Of a DNA stretch of 64,000 nucleotides, positions 52,239-61,019 are shown piece by piece. A program made the translations under genes and the position numbers. Each line of letters opens with the position of its first letter. Position 1 is the stretch's first letter. Below the pieces are notes generated by a model. That model was not told where the DNA came from, searched no databases, and saw only the letters and a program-made list of their open reading frames with translations. The DNA comes from Marinomonas sp. UCMA 3892 (lineage in GTDB: Bacteria; Pseudomonadota; Gammaproteobacteria; Pseudomonadales; Marinomonadaceae): NCBI RefSeq assembly GCF_012726345.1, contig NZ_PTXN01000006.1, positions 1-64,000 of the forward strand, read 5' to 3'.

Positions 52239-53071
52239 TGTCAGAATATGCTTTGGAGTTATCAAATTTGTCGCGCCATTTTTATCTCAAAAATGGCGCT
52301 TTCAAAGAACCTACATTACTGAAAGCGGTAGACGGCATTTCGTTACGTATTCGTCCCGGCGAAACTTTAGGTTTGGTTGGCGAATCAGGCTGCGGGAAAA
52401 GTACCTTGGCGAAAATGATTCTAGGTTTATTAGAGCCTACTAATGGCGACGTATTGATTAATGATAAGGCGAGAGGATCAAGTTCTCGTTTATTGATGTC
52501 TCGTCAGCTTCAACCGATTTTTCAAGATCCTTATTCCTCTTTGAATCCACGTAAAACTATTGAGCAAATTATTCGTTTGCCATTGCAGCTACATAAAATT
52601 GGCGATGCTAAAAGCCAGCAAAAAGCCGTGAAAGACATCAGCGATTTGGTGGGGTTGCCTGAGCGGTTATTAAAAAATTATCCGGGGCAATTGTCAGGTG
52701 GTCAGCGTCAACGTGTTGCTATTGCTCGAGCCTTGATTTTAAAACCTAGCATTTTGGTGTGCGATGAGCCGACTTCGGCGCTAGATGTGTCCGTTCAGGC
52801 ACAAATTCTTAACTTATTGATGGATCTGAAAAAAGAGCTAGGACTGACGTACTTATTTATCAGTCATAACCTTGGTGTGGTTGAGCATTTGGTGGATCGA
52901 GTGGCTGTGATGTATCGCGGGAAAATTGTCGAGCAGGGCACCCGAGAACAAATCTTTCAAAATGCACAACATCCTTATACACAAGCTTTGTTGTCTTCCG
53001 TTTTAACACCAGAGCCCGCTCTAGGTTTGCCTGAAGTGTTGGACTCTAGTGCATGGGATAAGGCTTCGTAA
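52238..53071 (+). CDS. Peptide ABC transporter ATPase, DppF type
   Basis: 277-residue ABC ATPase. Walker A GESGCGKS is near residue 52, signature LSGGQRQRV near 155 and Walker B LVCDEPTSALDV. It is shorter than typical DppF (about 330) because the C-terminal oligopeptide-transporter cysteine domain is missing; the protein ends soon after QHPYTQALLSSVLTPEPALG. Start ATG 52238 follows GGGAGG and overlaps the previous stop by one base. Confidence 0.92.
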   Translation: MSEYALELSNLSRHFYLKNGAFKEPTLLKAVDGISLRIRPGETLGLVGESGCGKSTLAKMILGLLEPTNGDVLINDKARGSSSRLLMSRQLQPIFQDPYSSLNPRKTIEQIIRLPLQLHKIGDAKSQQKAVKDISDLVGLPERLLKNYPGQLSGGQRQRVAIARALILKPSILVCDEPTSALDVSVQAQILNLLMDLKKELGLTYLFISHNLGVVEHLVDRVAVMYRGKIVEQGTREQIFQNAQHPYTQALLSSVLTPEPALGLPEVLDSSAWDKAS

Positions 53072-53129
53072 TTTTTTTAATTTTTAAGGGCCACTTTAGG
53101 CTGCTTTTTATTTTACTTAAGGAGATAAC

Positions 53130-54545
53130 ATGAGTCGTCAATCCACCATTCAAGGTGCGGAGTCTTATTTTGATTCCGGTGCCTTTTTCACGGCCTTAGA
53201 GCAACGTGTTAGCGTACACAGTGAAAGCCAGAACCACGATGCCTTTGATCAATTACATGCTTATTTGCAAGACATTATTATGCCCGAACTTGCTGCATTG
53301 GGCTTTCAATCACGTATTGTTGCCAATCCAGTTACCGAAGCAACACAGCCTGGCTCTTGGCCATTTCTGATTGCCGAACGAATCGAAGATCCAACCCAAC
53401 TGACGTTGCTGACTTATGGTCATGGCGACGTTGTGCGCGGCTATGACGATCAATGGAAAGCTGGATTATCGCCATGGAAAGTAGTGGTAGATGGCGACCG
53501 TTGGTATGGACGTGGAACGGCGGATAATAAAGGCCAGCACACTATCAATTTTGCTGCGTTGAAGCAGGTTATTGATGCGAAAGAAGGTAAACTAGGCTTT
53601 AACGTTAAAGTGATTTTAGAAATGGGTGAAGAAGCCGGCTCACCTGGATTGGCTGAGCTTTGTGAACTGCATAAAGAGGAACTAGCGGCAGATTTGTTTA
53701 TTGCGTCCGATGGTCCAAGATTAAGTGCTGAGCACCCGACAATTTTCCTCGGTTCTCGAGGAGGATTTAGTTTTGATTTAAAAGTGCTGTTGCGTGATGG
53801 TGCTCATCATTCAGGCAATTGGGGGGGCTTATTGAGCAACGCTGGTACACGCTTGGCCCATGCTTGGGCTTCCATGGTGGATGCCAAAGGTAAGATTCTT
53901 GTCAAAGGCTTGTTGCCTGCGCGCTTGCCTGAATCGGTTCGTGCTGCTTTAAAAGACATTCCTGTGGGCGAAGGCGCAAATAGCCCAGCCATTGATCTGA
54001 ATTGGGGTGAACCAGATTTAACCCCTGCCGAGCGTGTGTTCGCGTGGAACACTTTGGAAATGTTGGCGTGCAAAACAGGTAATCCAGATATGCCTGTAAA
54101 TGCTATTCCCGGTTACGCTAGCGCTCATTGTCAGCTGCGTTTTGTGGTAGAAAGCGACAGCCAAAACTTTTTAAAACATATTCGTGACCATCTTGATCAT
54201 CATGGTTTTAGCGATGTTGAAGTTACTGATAGTGGTCATATCATGGAGGCTACGCGTCTTGATCCTGAAGATCCTTGGGTGGATTGGGCGTTGGGTTCAC
54301 TTGCTCAAACTACTGGTAAGAAACCTGTGTTACTACCTAATTTAGGTGGTTCGCTGCCAAACGACGTGTTTGCCAATATTCTTAATTTACCTACCGTTTG
54401 GGTGCCGCATTCGTACCCAGCATGCAGTCAACATGCGCCAAATGAACACGTTCTAGCGCCAGTGTGTCGTGAAGCCTTACAGATAATGACGGGACTTTTT
54501 TGGGATTTATCCGAACAAGGCTCATCAATTCAGGCCAAACGTTAA
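53130..54545 (+). CDS. M20-family peptidase
   Basis: 471-residue zinc-dependent M20 peptidase (dipeptidase/CPG2 group), cytoplasmic. Metal-ligand blocks are TYGHGDVVRGYDDQW (His and nearby), GTADNKGQHTINF (bridging Asp), EMGEEAGSPGL (catalytic Glu and metal Glu) and a late His in SQHAPNEHV. Between them lies the lid/dimerisation domain. It would cleave peptides brought in by the ABC importer 58 bases upstream. Ribosome site AAGGAG. It is followed 10 bases later by a second M20 gene of a different subfamily. Confidence 0.88.
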   Translation: MSRQSTIQGAESYFDSGAFFTALEQRVSVHSESQNHDAFDQLHAYLQDIIMPELAALGFQSRIVANPVTEATQPGSWPFLIAERIEDPTQLTLLTYGHGDVVRGYDDQWKAGLSPWKVVVDGDRWYGRGTADNKGQHTINFAALKQVIDAKEGKLGFNVKVILEMGEEAGSPGLAELCELHKEELAADLFIASDGPRLSAEHPTIFLGSRGGFSFDLKVLLRDGAHHSGNWGGLLSNAGTRLAHAWASMVDAKGKILVKGLLPARLPESVRAALKDIPVGEGANSPAIDLNWGEPDLTPAERVFAWNTLEMLACKTGNPDMPVNAIPGYASAHCQLRFVVESDSQNFLKHIRDHLDHHGFSDVEVTDSGHIMEATRLDPEDPWVDWALGSLAQTTGKKPVLLPNLGGSLPNDVFANILNLPTVWVPHSYPACSQHAPNEHVLAPVCREALQIMTGLFWDLSEQGSSIQAKR

Positions 54546-54555
54546 GGAGAGCATA

Positions 54556-55773
54556 ATGACATTATCGACAGCAAAAAAGGTAAGCAATAGTGCACTTGCA
54601 CCTTATGCGGATTTACTCTGTGACTGGTTGGCGACACAAGAAGACGAGATGATCCAGTGTCTACAGGAATTAGTCGATACCGACTCGAACAGCTATGACA
54701 AAGACGGTGTTGATGCGGCAGGAAAGCTGATGGCGTCTTGGTTAGAAGCTGATGGTATCGAATGTCGATGGCATAAGTCTGTTAGCTCTGGCGATGTATT
54801 GGAAGCACGTATTGCTTCTGGATTTGATAAAAAAGACGCACAGCCTGCTATTTATCTGATGGGGCATAGGGACACAGTTTTTCCCAAAGGAACGACGGCA
54901 ACGCGAGGTTTTACTCGTGACGGCATGACGGCGTTTGGGCCTGGCGTAGCTGACATGAAATCTGGCTTGGTATTGAATTGCTTCGTTTTAAGAGGTTTGC
55001 AGTATCTGTTGAATAACTCTGATCTCACCGAATTGCCTCATCCCGTTGTTGGCTTGTTCACTGGTGATGAAGAAATTGGCTCGCCAGAAGGTCGACACGT
55101 TATTCAGCAAATGGTTAAGGGCGCAAAAGCCGTATTCAATGCAGAACCTGGTCGTATTAGTGGCAATGTTGTGTCGGCCCGAAAAGGCGGTGCGAGCTTT
55201 GAAATTTTAGTCAAAGGCAAAGCTGCTCACTCTGGTGTAAATCACGCTGATGGAGCCAGCGCTATTGGTGGCTTGGCTCTGATCATCACTGAGCTGCATG
55301 CGTTGACTAATTACGAAACTGGTGTAACGACCAATGTTGGTTTAATTAGCGGTGGTATGTCTTCCAATACTGTGGCTTCAGATGCCACGGCCAAATTGGA
55401 TTTACGCTATATCACCAAAGACCAAATGGACGAAACTATAGACGCAATTCAGGCTATTGTTGATAGGCCTAGATTGAACGGCGTGACCGCTTCTGTGCGA
55501 TTGATATCGGCGTTCCATCCTTTTGAATCAAGCATGAGCGATGTCTTATTGGCACACTATCAAAAACAAGCAGAGTCACTGGGGTTTACCGTAGAAGGGG
55601 AATTCACTGGTGGTTGTTCGGATGCTGGTTTTACTTCGTCAATGGGCGTTCCGACCTTATGTGGAACAGGACCCGTAGGCGCAAAAATGCATACTGATGG
55701 TGAGCTTTGTTTGTTGGATACCTTTGTGCCTCGTACTCAAGCTGTTGCTAAGAGTGTGTTGCTTCTGCCGTAA
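54556..55773 (+). CDS. M20-family peptidase, glutamate-carboxypeptidase-like
   Basis: 405-residue M20 peptidase, about 65 residues shorter than its upstream neighbour and only distantly similar. Metal-site blocks are YLMGHRDTVFPKG, GPGVADMKSGLVL, FTGDEEIGSPEGRH and, at the C terminus, CGTGPVGAKMHTDGE. This pattern is that of carboxypeptidase G2-like and aminoacylase-like enzymes that release an amino acid from a peptide or N-acyl amino acid. With the first M20 enzyme it gives the operon two successive hydrolytic steps. Ribosome site AAGGAGAG. A terminator follows. Confidence 0.88.
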   Translation: MTLSTAKKVSNSALAPYADLLCDWLATQEDEMIQCLQELVDTDSNSYDKDGVDAAGKLMASWLEADGIECRWHKSVSSGDVLEARIASGFDKKDAQPAIYLMGHRDTVFPKGTTATRGFTRDGMTAFGPGVADMKSGLVLNCFVLRGLQYLLNNSDLTELPHPVVGLFTGDEEIGSPEGRHVIQQMVKGAKAVFNAEPGRISGNVVSARKGGASFEILVKGKAAHSGVNHADGASAIGGLALIITELHALTNYETGVTTNVGLISGGMSSNTVASDATAKLDLRYITKDQMDETIDAIQAIVDRPRLNGVTASVRLISAFHPFESSMSDVLLAHYQKQAESLGFTVEGEFTGGCSDAGFTSSMGVPTLCGTGPVGAKMHTDGELCLLDTFVPRTQAVAKSVLLLP

Positions 55774-55829
55774 AAGCTGGAAAAAGCATTTTAGTCATTA
55801 AATTATCGAGTGTAGTTTATTTTATCTAT

Positions 55830-55857
55830 AAAAAGGCTTCCACTGGGAAGCCTTTTT
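55830..55857. terminator. Bidirectional intrinsic terminator
   Basis: AAAAAGGCTTCC (55830-55841) and GGAAGCCTTTTT (55846-55857), perfect 12-bp stem, 4-base loop. It lies between the plus-strand peptidase operon and the minus-strand gene ending at 55976, and both strands have T runs. The rest of 55774-55975 holds no supported gene. Confidence 0.93.
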
Positions 55858-55975
55858 AATGCGTTAGTCTTTGGTATTCCATCCATCAAGATATAGAGTT
55901 TTTTCAGTGCTGAAATAGGTACATATAGTAACTGTTGTAAGTGAATCAATTAATAAGATTCGTCTTTTGGATTTA

Positions 55976-56383
55976 TCAGCACAAGTTACTTGTCTCGTTG
56001 TGGGTCTGTAGTAACCCTTTGGCAATCTCCATAGCTGCATCTTGTGACGATGCAAGAATCAAAGGATAGCCCCAGAACTTGGAAAATACTTCCGCGAATG
56101 CTTTAAATCCCAAACGTTTGGCGGCGTTGGGCTCAATTAGAATCATGGCGATAACCAGTTTGCGAAGTTCTGCTTTGTTTTTTTTCATCCAGAGCGAAGT
56201 GCGTTTCTTTTCTTCCTTAGAGTGTTCGTGATCGCCTGTCGGAGCCGAGTTGCTTAGCAGGACAAAGGGTTCGCCCCGCTGCAAGTTGGCTTCGAACTCA
56301 TCGAAATCTTTTTGAGAGTCTTGTCCTGGTTTATGGTCGAGACTTATCCAAACGAATGGAAACTGTGAACTATTCATTGACAT
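55976..56383 (-). CDS. Unknown small protein of the iron-receptor locus
   Basis: 135-residue cytoplasmic protein, not recognised. It has alternating strands and helices (FPFVWISLDHKPGQ; FVLLSNSAPTGDHEHSKEEKKRTSLWMKKNKAELRKLVIAMILIEPNAAKRLGFKAFAEVFSKFWGYPLILASSQDAAMEIAKGLL) and no membrane segment or signal. Start ATG 56383 has AGGAGT six bases before it. It lies nine bases from the four-TM protein gene and downstream of the TonB receptor gene, all on the minus strand, so it probably belongs to an iron-regulated operon. Function not inferable. Confidence 0.7.
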   Translation of the reverse strand: MSMNSSQFPFVWISLDHKPGQDSQKDFDEFEANLQRGEPFVLLSNSAPTGDHEHSKEEKKRTSLWMKKNKAELRKLVIAMILIEPNAAKRLGFKAFAEVFSKFWGYPLILASSQDAAMEIAKGLLQTHNETSNLC

Positions 56384-56392
56384 AATGTACTC

Positions 56393-56785
56393 CTATTTTT
56401 TCAATGCTCGCCAAGTGGCTACCATGGCACAGACACCAGGCAGCGTGATGAAGAAGAGAGCTGAGAATGTGACATGAGCACCATCTCGCATTCCGTCAAC
56501 TATGCCTCCTAGTGTGTTTAACGCAACAAGCAGGGTGCCGATAATGAGCGCCAACCATTGAGATTTTGTGGTGCCAATCAGGGTAAGTAGAACTGTTACA
56601 ATCCAAGTTCCATAGTAGGCGGAAAACATCCACAGCATATTGGTTTCGAACGTGATGTTTGGGCCTTTACCTTGTGCAATCACATAGTCATTGAGGAAGA
56701 AAAATAACTGTAGTGTCACAAAGAGGACAGCACCAACGGCGGTTGTTAACCAAAATAATGTGATTCTATTTGCTTCTTTATTCAT
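56393..56785 (-). CDS. Small four-TM membrane protein of the iron-receptor locus
   Basis: 130-residue inner-membrane protein with four hydrophobic segments (about residues 10-32, 52-75, 78-98 and 103-125), separated by short loops. No family is recognised with confidence. Start ATG 56785, after AAAGGT, is preferred to an ATG five codons upstream that lacks a ribosome site. It lies between the TonB receptor gene and the unknown protein gene, with 30 and 9 bases of spacing, consistent with one operon. It may support siderophore or heme handling, but this is only context. Confidence 0.7.
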   Translation of the reverse strand: MNKEANRITLFWLTTAVGAVLFVTLQLFFFLNDYVIAQGKGPNITFETNMLWMFSAYYGTWIVTVLLTLIGTTKSQWLALIIGTLLVALNTLGGIVDGMRDGAHVTFSALFFITLPGVCAMVATWRALKK

Positions 56786-56815
56786 CTTAATACCTTTCAT
56801 TATTGTGGGTTGTGG

Positions 56816-58924
56816 TTAAAATTTTGCGGTTATCCCCAGCCAGTAGCGTCGGGCGTCTTCGACAAATCCATATTTGTTGTAGCTAATTCTTTGATTTGCT
56901 AGGTTATAAATGGCAGCGCGCAAGCTGAGAGTCTGGTTGATCTCGTAGTTGGCACCTATGTCGAATGTAGTAAACGAAGGTGATTCGACAGGGGATAGCA
57001 GTTGAGCTGTACCGCCAACGTTGTCACTGTCTTTACCGCGATAAGCTAAGCGAGCCCAAGTCGTTAATTCGTCTGTTGGCTGGTAATTTAGCGTACTGGT
57101 GAGTTGGTGACGTGGTAGCTTGTTTAAGGGTTTTCCCTTGTAAAGACCTGACTCTTGTTTGGAGTAGGTGAAGGTGTAGCTGTTATCCCATGTGATGTTC
57201 GATGATAAAGGCAGGCCTAAACTGGCTTCAACACCACGAGTGATGGCCTTGTCTACGTTTGCGTAGGTGAGGGAGTTTGTGCCGCTTGGTGCTGCCGTAC
57301 ATCTAGTATTACAAGCAACAGTGGTTATCTTGTCCTCAAATTTGTTGTTGAATAAGGTTAGTCCGCCGGTTACGCCATTGTTACTGTATAGAATGCCGAT
57401 TTCCTGACTGAGAGATTTTTCAGGTTTTAAATCTTCATTGCCATAAATATTACCGAGGCCACTGGCTGATGCGTAGCCACTGGCTACTTTTGTCATATCT
57501 GGTGATTTGAAGCCAGAAGTCACGCCGCCTTTTAATGTCCATTGCGGTGTTATTCCCCAAACACCATAAACACGAGGGCTCCAATGATGACCGTAACGGT
57601 TATCGTCGTCGAGACGAGCACCTGCAGTTAATGTAAAAGTGTCCGTTAAATACCAATCATCTTCTGCAAATAGGGAATTCTGCTTACGGGTAATATCGTA
57701 TTGATTTGTCACACGATTCGAAAAGCTGTCGTGTAACTTATTGTGTCGGCTTCCACCACCGACTGTGACGAGATGATCTTCCAGTGGCATCGCCAAGGAA
57801 GTACGAAATTCGGTATTTTTTAAGCGAACATCTTGTGAGGAAACATTGAAGGTTTCCTGCTGAACATAGGTTTCTGATGTTCCTAGCGTCCAACGTCCTG
57901 TATGTGATAGCGAGAAGCGGTCAACATCTACCTTTTTATCATAGGGGGTCGCGCAGCCGAAATAAGAATAGGTGGCGCAGTTTGGGTCGATACTTTTGCC
58001 CGGTTCTTGTGTAACACGCTGTTCTGTATGATTTGCTGCAAAAATTATGTCGTGGTCTGGTGTCGGTGTCAGTGCGAGTTTTGCTGTGATGTTGTTGCGT
58101 TTACTATCGCGATAGCCATTGTAAATATCATCTTCGTCACGCTTAGAATATTGACCATAGAGTTGTAATCCGAGCAGGTCTTGCTTGATTGGGCCTGTTA
58201 GGAAAAAACTGCCCTGATTGGCATTTCCAGATTGGGAATTCTCCTGTAATAATGCGTCCGTACTCACTTCGCCGCTCCATTCTTTGGCGACCTTACGAGT
58301 GATAATGTTGATGACCCCACCCATGGCATCGGCACCATATAATGAAGACATTGGACCACGCACTATTTCGATACGTTCAATTGCTGAGATGGGTGGTGTC
58401 CATGCATTCATCTGGCCGAGGCCGTCAGAAAGCCGACTTGTTTCACGCGAATCGGTACGTTTACCATCGATCAGAGTCAGTGTGTAAGCAGAGCTCATGC
58501 CTCGAATACTAATTTCTTTATGATCACTCCCACCCGTTGTGGTTAATCCAGGAATAGAAGAAAGTGCGTCTGCAAGATCACGGTAAGGTTTACTTTCTAG
58601 TTCTTCGCGAGTAATAACACTTATCGAAGCTGGCGCATCGTTAATATCTTGTGCTACACCGCCTGGTGATGCAGTTACAACAATGCCTGTTAGATCAACA
58701 GATGAATCCTGAGTCTTTTGAGTATTGTTTAGAGATGTTGCATCATCCGCAAAGGCATTCTGTGTGCTAACGGATATACCTGAGGCAATCATGACGCCTA
58801 ATGAGAGAGAGCGGCCAAGTCGTAAGACATTTTGATGCGATGTTTGGGAGTATTTGAGAGGCTGCGACATAACAGACAAGGTTTGTCGTGCAGCTGGTGT
58901 ATTGGGTGAAATAGAATTTTTCAT
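56816..58924 (-). CDS. TonB-dependent outer-membrane siderophore receptor
   Basis: 702-residue receptor (CirA/FepA type) that imports a ferric siderophore through the outer membrane using TonB energy. After the signal peptide (hydrophobic core SLGVMIASGISV, cleavage after AFA) comes the TonB box region VDLTGIVVTASPGG. The plug domain follows (DINDAPASISVITREELESKPYRDLADALSSIPG, ISIRGMSSAYTLTLIDGKR, IERIEIVRGPMSSLYGADAMGGVINIITRK). The rest is a 22-strand barrel ending in an aromatic residue (WLGITAKF). Start is uncertain: ATG 58924 (MKNSIS) is chosen since a Fur-box-like sequence ends just upstream; a later Met (MSQPL) also fits. Ligand not determined. Confidence 0.88.
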   Translation of the reverse strand: MKNSISPNTPAARQTLSVMSQPLKYSQTSHQNVLRLGRSLSLGVMIASGISVSTQNAFADDATSLNNTQKTQDSSVDLTGIVVTASPGGVAQDINDAPASISVITREELESKPYRDLADALSSIPGLTTTGGSDHKEISIRGMSSAYTLTLIDGKRTDSRETSRLSDGLGQMNAWTPPISAIERIEIVRGPMSSLYGADAMGGVINIITRKVAKEWSGEVSTDALLQENSQSGNANQGSFFLTGPIKQDLLGLQLYGQYSKRDEDDIYNGYRDSKRNNITAKLALTPTPDHDIIFAANHTEQRVTQEPGKSIDPNCATYSYFGCATPYDKKVDVDRFSLSHTGRWTLGTSETYVQQETFNVSSQDVRLKNTEFRTSLAMPLEDHLVTVGGGSRHNKLHDSFSNRVTNQYDITRKQNSLFAEDDWYLTDTFTLTAGARLDDDNRYGHHWSPRVYGVWGITPQWTLKGGVTSGFKSPDMTKVASGYASASGLGNIYGNEDLKPEKSLSQEIGILYSNNGVTGGLTLFNNKFEDKITTVACNTRCTAAPSGTNSLTYANVDKAITRGVEASLGLPLSSNITWDNSYTFTYSKQESGLYKGKPLNKLPRHQLTSTLNYQPTDELTTWARLAYRGKDSDNVGGTAQLLSPVESPSFTTFDIGANYEINQTLSLRAAIYNLANQRISYNKYGFVEDARRYWLGITAKF

Positions 58925-58929
58925 TAAAA

Positions 58930-58944
58930 TGATACTCATTCTTA
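58930..58944 (-). promoter_or_regulatory. Fur-box-like site upstream of the TonB receptor gene
   Basis: Plus strand TGATACTCATTCTTA, fitting the 7-1-7 Fur consensus TGATAAT-n-ATTATCA at 11 of 14 positions. Directly before the receptor start; iron repression is expected. Confidence 0.65.
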
Positions 58945-58996
58945 TTTGTGATGAGTCATTTAACAATATTTCGATTCTTGCCGGATAGCGAGTATT

Positions 58997-59023
58997 GGCC
59001 AACTTATTGTTCATTTCGGCCAA
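58997..59023. promoter_or_regulatory. Candidate AraC-family operator, GGCCAA repeats 21 bp apart
   Basis: GGCCAA occurs at 58997-59002 and again at 59018-59023, exactly 21 bases (two helical turns) apart, and a third time at 59150-59155 near the araC-type gene start. Same-face direct repeats at this spacing are typical of AraC-family binding. Confidence 0.45.
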
Positions 59024-59183
59024 TTGTTGTGAGTTTTATCAAATTCACCGTATTGTGAAGTAAGTTAGCCGAGTTTCTAGTACTAACGTTTTCATATGAA
59101 AGACGTTCGTGTTCTTTTTGGGAAATTTGACTATAGTTATTTTCAATTAGGCCAAATTTCTGACTGGGTATTTTGTATTGACA

Positions 59184-60029
59184 ATGAAGACTGCGAAAGC
59201 CGATTTGATGGTGAATAAAACTAAAGACGTGGATGAAGTCCCGCGTAATGTTGTTGCTTTGAGTGCCACCTCTGTCACCAAAGATTGGGAGTTTGCGCGG
59301 CACCAGCACCGAAAGGCGCAATTGATTTATTCTGTTCGCGGCATAATTCGATGTGAAGTTGAGGATGGTGTTTGGATTGTACCTCCACTGTGCGCGGTCT
59401 GGATTCCTGGAGACTTACTGCATTCGGCTCGTGGCTCTGGCGAATGTTATTGCTTGTTTGTTGAACCTGCAGCCGTCGAGAATCTGCCTAAAACCTGCTG
59501 TACCATTTCTGTGTCTCCACTTTTGCGAGAGTTGCTTTTAAGGGCAACAGAGATTCCAGAATTGTATGCTTTGGGCGGCAGTGAGGAGCGTTTGATTGCG
59601 ACTTTGCTAGACGAATTAGTCATGGCTCAGGTAGAGGATTTTTACTTCCCAATGCCGAGAGACCCAAGGTTACGTCAATTGGCCGACATGTTATTAGCCG
59701 ATCCCGCCGAAAAGATTACAAAAGGAGATTGGGCCTCTCGCATCGGCATGAGCGAGAGAAGTATGAGCCGATATATGTCTTCCGAAGTCGGCATGAGTTT
59801 TGGTCGCTGGCGTCGACAACTTCATGTAATGATTGCTCTTCAGCGCTTGAGCAAAGGAGAAAGCGTGCAAGTGGTGGCGCTGGAATTAGGTTATGAGAAT
59901 GCCAGTGGTTTTGTCACCATGTTCCGCAAGGTGGTTGGCAAGCCACCCGCAAGATACCTTTTCGAACGGACAACATTAGAAACGGCCAGCGTGCCTACGA
60001 TAATCCTTCCAGACCATGGGGAAGCTTAA
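59184..60029 (+). CDS. AraC-family regulator of the iron-receptor operon
   Basis: 281-residue transcription factor. An N-terminal cupin-type sensing domain has FARHQHRKAQLIYSVRGIIRCEVEDGVWIVPPLCAVWIPGDLLHSARG. The C-terminal double HTH is at about 180-275, with SRIGMSERSMSRYMSSEVGMSFGRWRRQLHVMIALQRLSKGESVQVVALELGYENASGFVTMFRKVVG. It is divergent from the TonB receptor operon, and probably activates it on ligand binding through the GGCCAA repeats. Start ATG 59184 has no clear ribosome site; another in-frame ATG at 59208 is possible. Closed by a terminator. Confidence 0.85.
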   Translation: MKTAKADLMVNKTKDVDEVPRNVVALSATSVTKDWEFARHQHRKAQLIYSVRGIIRCEVEDGVWIVPPLCAVWIPGDLLHSARGSGECYCLFVEPAAVENLPKTCCTISVSPLLRELLLRATEIPELYALGGSEERLIATLLDELVMAQVEDFYFPMPRDPRLRQLADMLLADPAEKITKGDWASRIGMSERSMSRYMSSEVGMSFGRWRRQLHVMIALQRLSKGESVQVVALELGYENASGFVTMFRKVVGKPPARYLFERTTLETASVPTIILPDHGEA

Positions 60030-60036
60030 GGATCAA

Positions 60037-60084
60037 AAACCTCTATCAACAATCATTCACTTTGATGCTTGTTGATAGAGGTTT
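60037..60084 (+). terminator. Stem-loop terminator of the AraC-type gene
   Basis: AAACCTCTATCAACAA (60037-60052) and its complement at 60069-60084, perfect 16-bp stem with a 16-base loop, followed by GGTTTTG. T-tract short but the stem is very strong. Confidence 0.75.
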
Positions 60085-60193
60085 GGTTTTGTCTATTTTG
60101 AGCATCCAGTCATCTGTTTTCTGCTTTGTTGCGTATAGCTTGTAGTGTAAAAGTTAATAATATTCGTTCCTGATAAGACAATAAGGAGATTAT

Positions 60194-60859
60194 ATGATTA
60201 CGGTTCATCACTTAGAGAATTCCCGCTCTCAGCGTATTTTATGGTTGTTAGAAGAGCTTGGGCTTGAATACGAAATTGTGGAGTATAAGCGTGACCCTGA
60301 AACCGCTTCTGGTCCTGAATCTTTGAAAAAAGTACACCCGCTGGGTAAGTCTCCGGTTATTACCGATGGGGATTTAACCGTGGCTGAGTCCGGAGCGATT
60401 ATTGAATATTTATTAGATCAATATGATACGGAAAAGCGCTTGAGACCGACGGATGGTAAAGCCTTATTGGATTACCGTTATTGGTTGCATTTTGCTGAAG
60501 GCTCTTTGATGCCTTTGTTAGTGATGAAGTTGGTGATGATGAAGGTGCCACAAAGTCCGATGCCTTTCTTTATCAAACCCATTGCGAAAGCGATCACGAG
60601 TAAAATCCAAGATAAATTCATCACGCCACGTATTACTCCTCAAATGCAGTTTATTGAAAAAACTTTGGGTGAGCATACGTGGTTTGTCGGTGAGGAATTA
60701 ACTGCTGCAGACATTCAGATGAGTTTTCCATTGCAAGCATCGAGCACACGCATGGACTTGTCTAAATATCCGAATATTGCGCGTTTTATCAAGCAAGTAG
60801 AAGCGGTGCCAGCTTATCAACAAGCTTTAGCAAAAGGTGGTGCTTTTACTACTTTGTAG
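60194..60859 (+). CDS. Glutathione S-transferase
   Basis: 221-residue cytosolic GST that conjugates glutathione to electrophiles or acts as a peroxidase. The thioredoxin-like N-terminal domain (1-85) contains HHLENSRSQRILWLLEELGLEYE with a catalytic Ser candidate in the ENSRSQR loop. The cis-Pro segment is GKSPVITDGDLTVAESGAIIEYLLD (glutathione-binding Glu-Ser). The C-terminal domain is all-helical with LTAADIQMSFP. Ribosome site AAGGAG. It stands alone between two iron loci; no co-transcribed gene. Confidence 0.92.
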   Translation: MITVHHLENSRSQRILWLLEELGLEYEIVEYKRDPETASGPESLKKVHPLGKSPVITDGDLTVAESGAIIEYLLDQYDTEKRLRPTDGKALLDYRYWLHFAEGSLMPLLVMKLVMMKVPQSPMPFFIKPIAKAITSKIQDKFITPRITPQMQFIEKTLGEHTWFVGEELTAADIQMSFPLQASSTRMDLSKYPNIARFIKQVEAVPAYQQALAKGGAFTTL

Positions 60860-60945
60860 TCTCTTTTTAAAGTATTACTTACATCAAACTAGAGTTGATT
60901 CTTCATAATAGTCTTTAGTTTGATGTTTAAATATCTTTCATTTAT

Positions 60946-60960
60946 TGATATTCATTCTCA
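60946..60960 (+). promoter_or_regulatory. Fur-box-like site upstream of fecI
   Basis: TGATATTCATTCTCA, 12 of 14 consensus positions of the 7-1-7 Fur model, 60 bases before fecI. Indicates iron-repressed transcription of the sigma factor gene. Confidence 0.65.
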
Positions 60961-61019
60961 TTTATTGTACTTTTCTGCTTCTAAAATATATTTTTATTAA
61001 AATGAGGTTGAACGGTTCA

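Noticed and set aside
60945-61019. Upstream extension of fecI by 25 codons
   Set aside because: Overlaps the Fur-box-like site and gives a hydrophobic leader absent from the family; no ribosome site.
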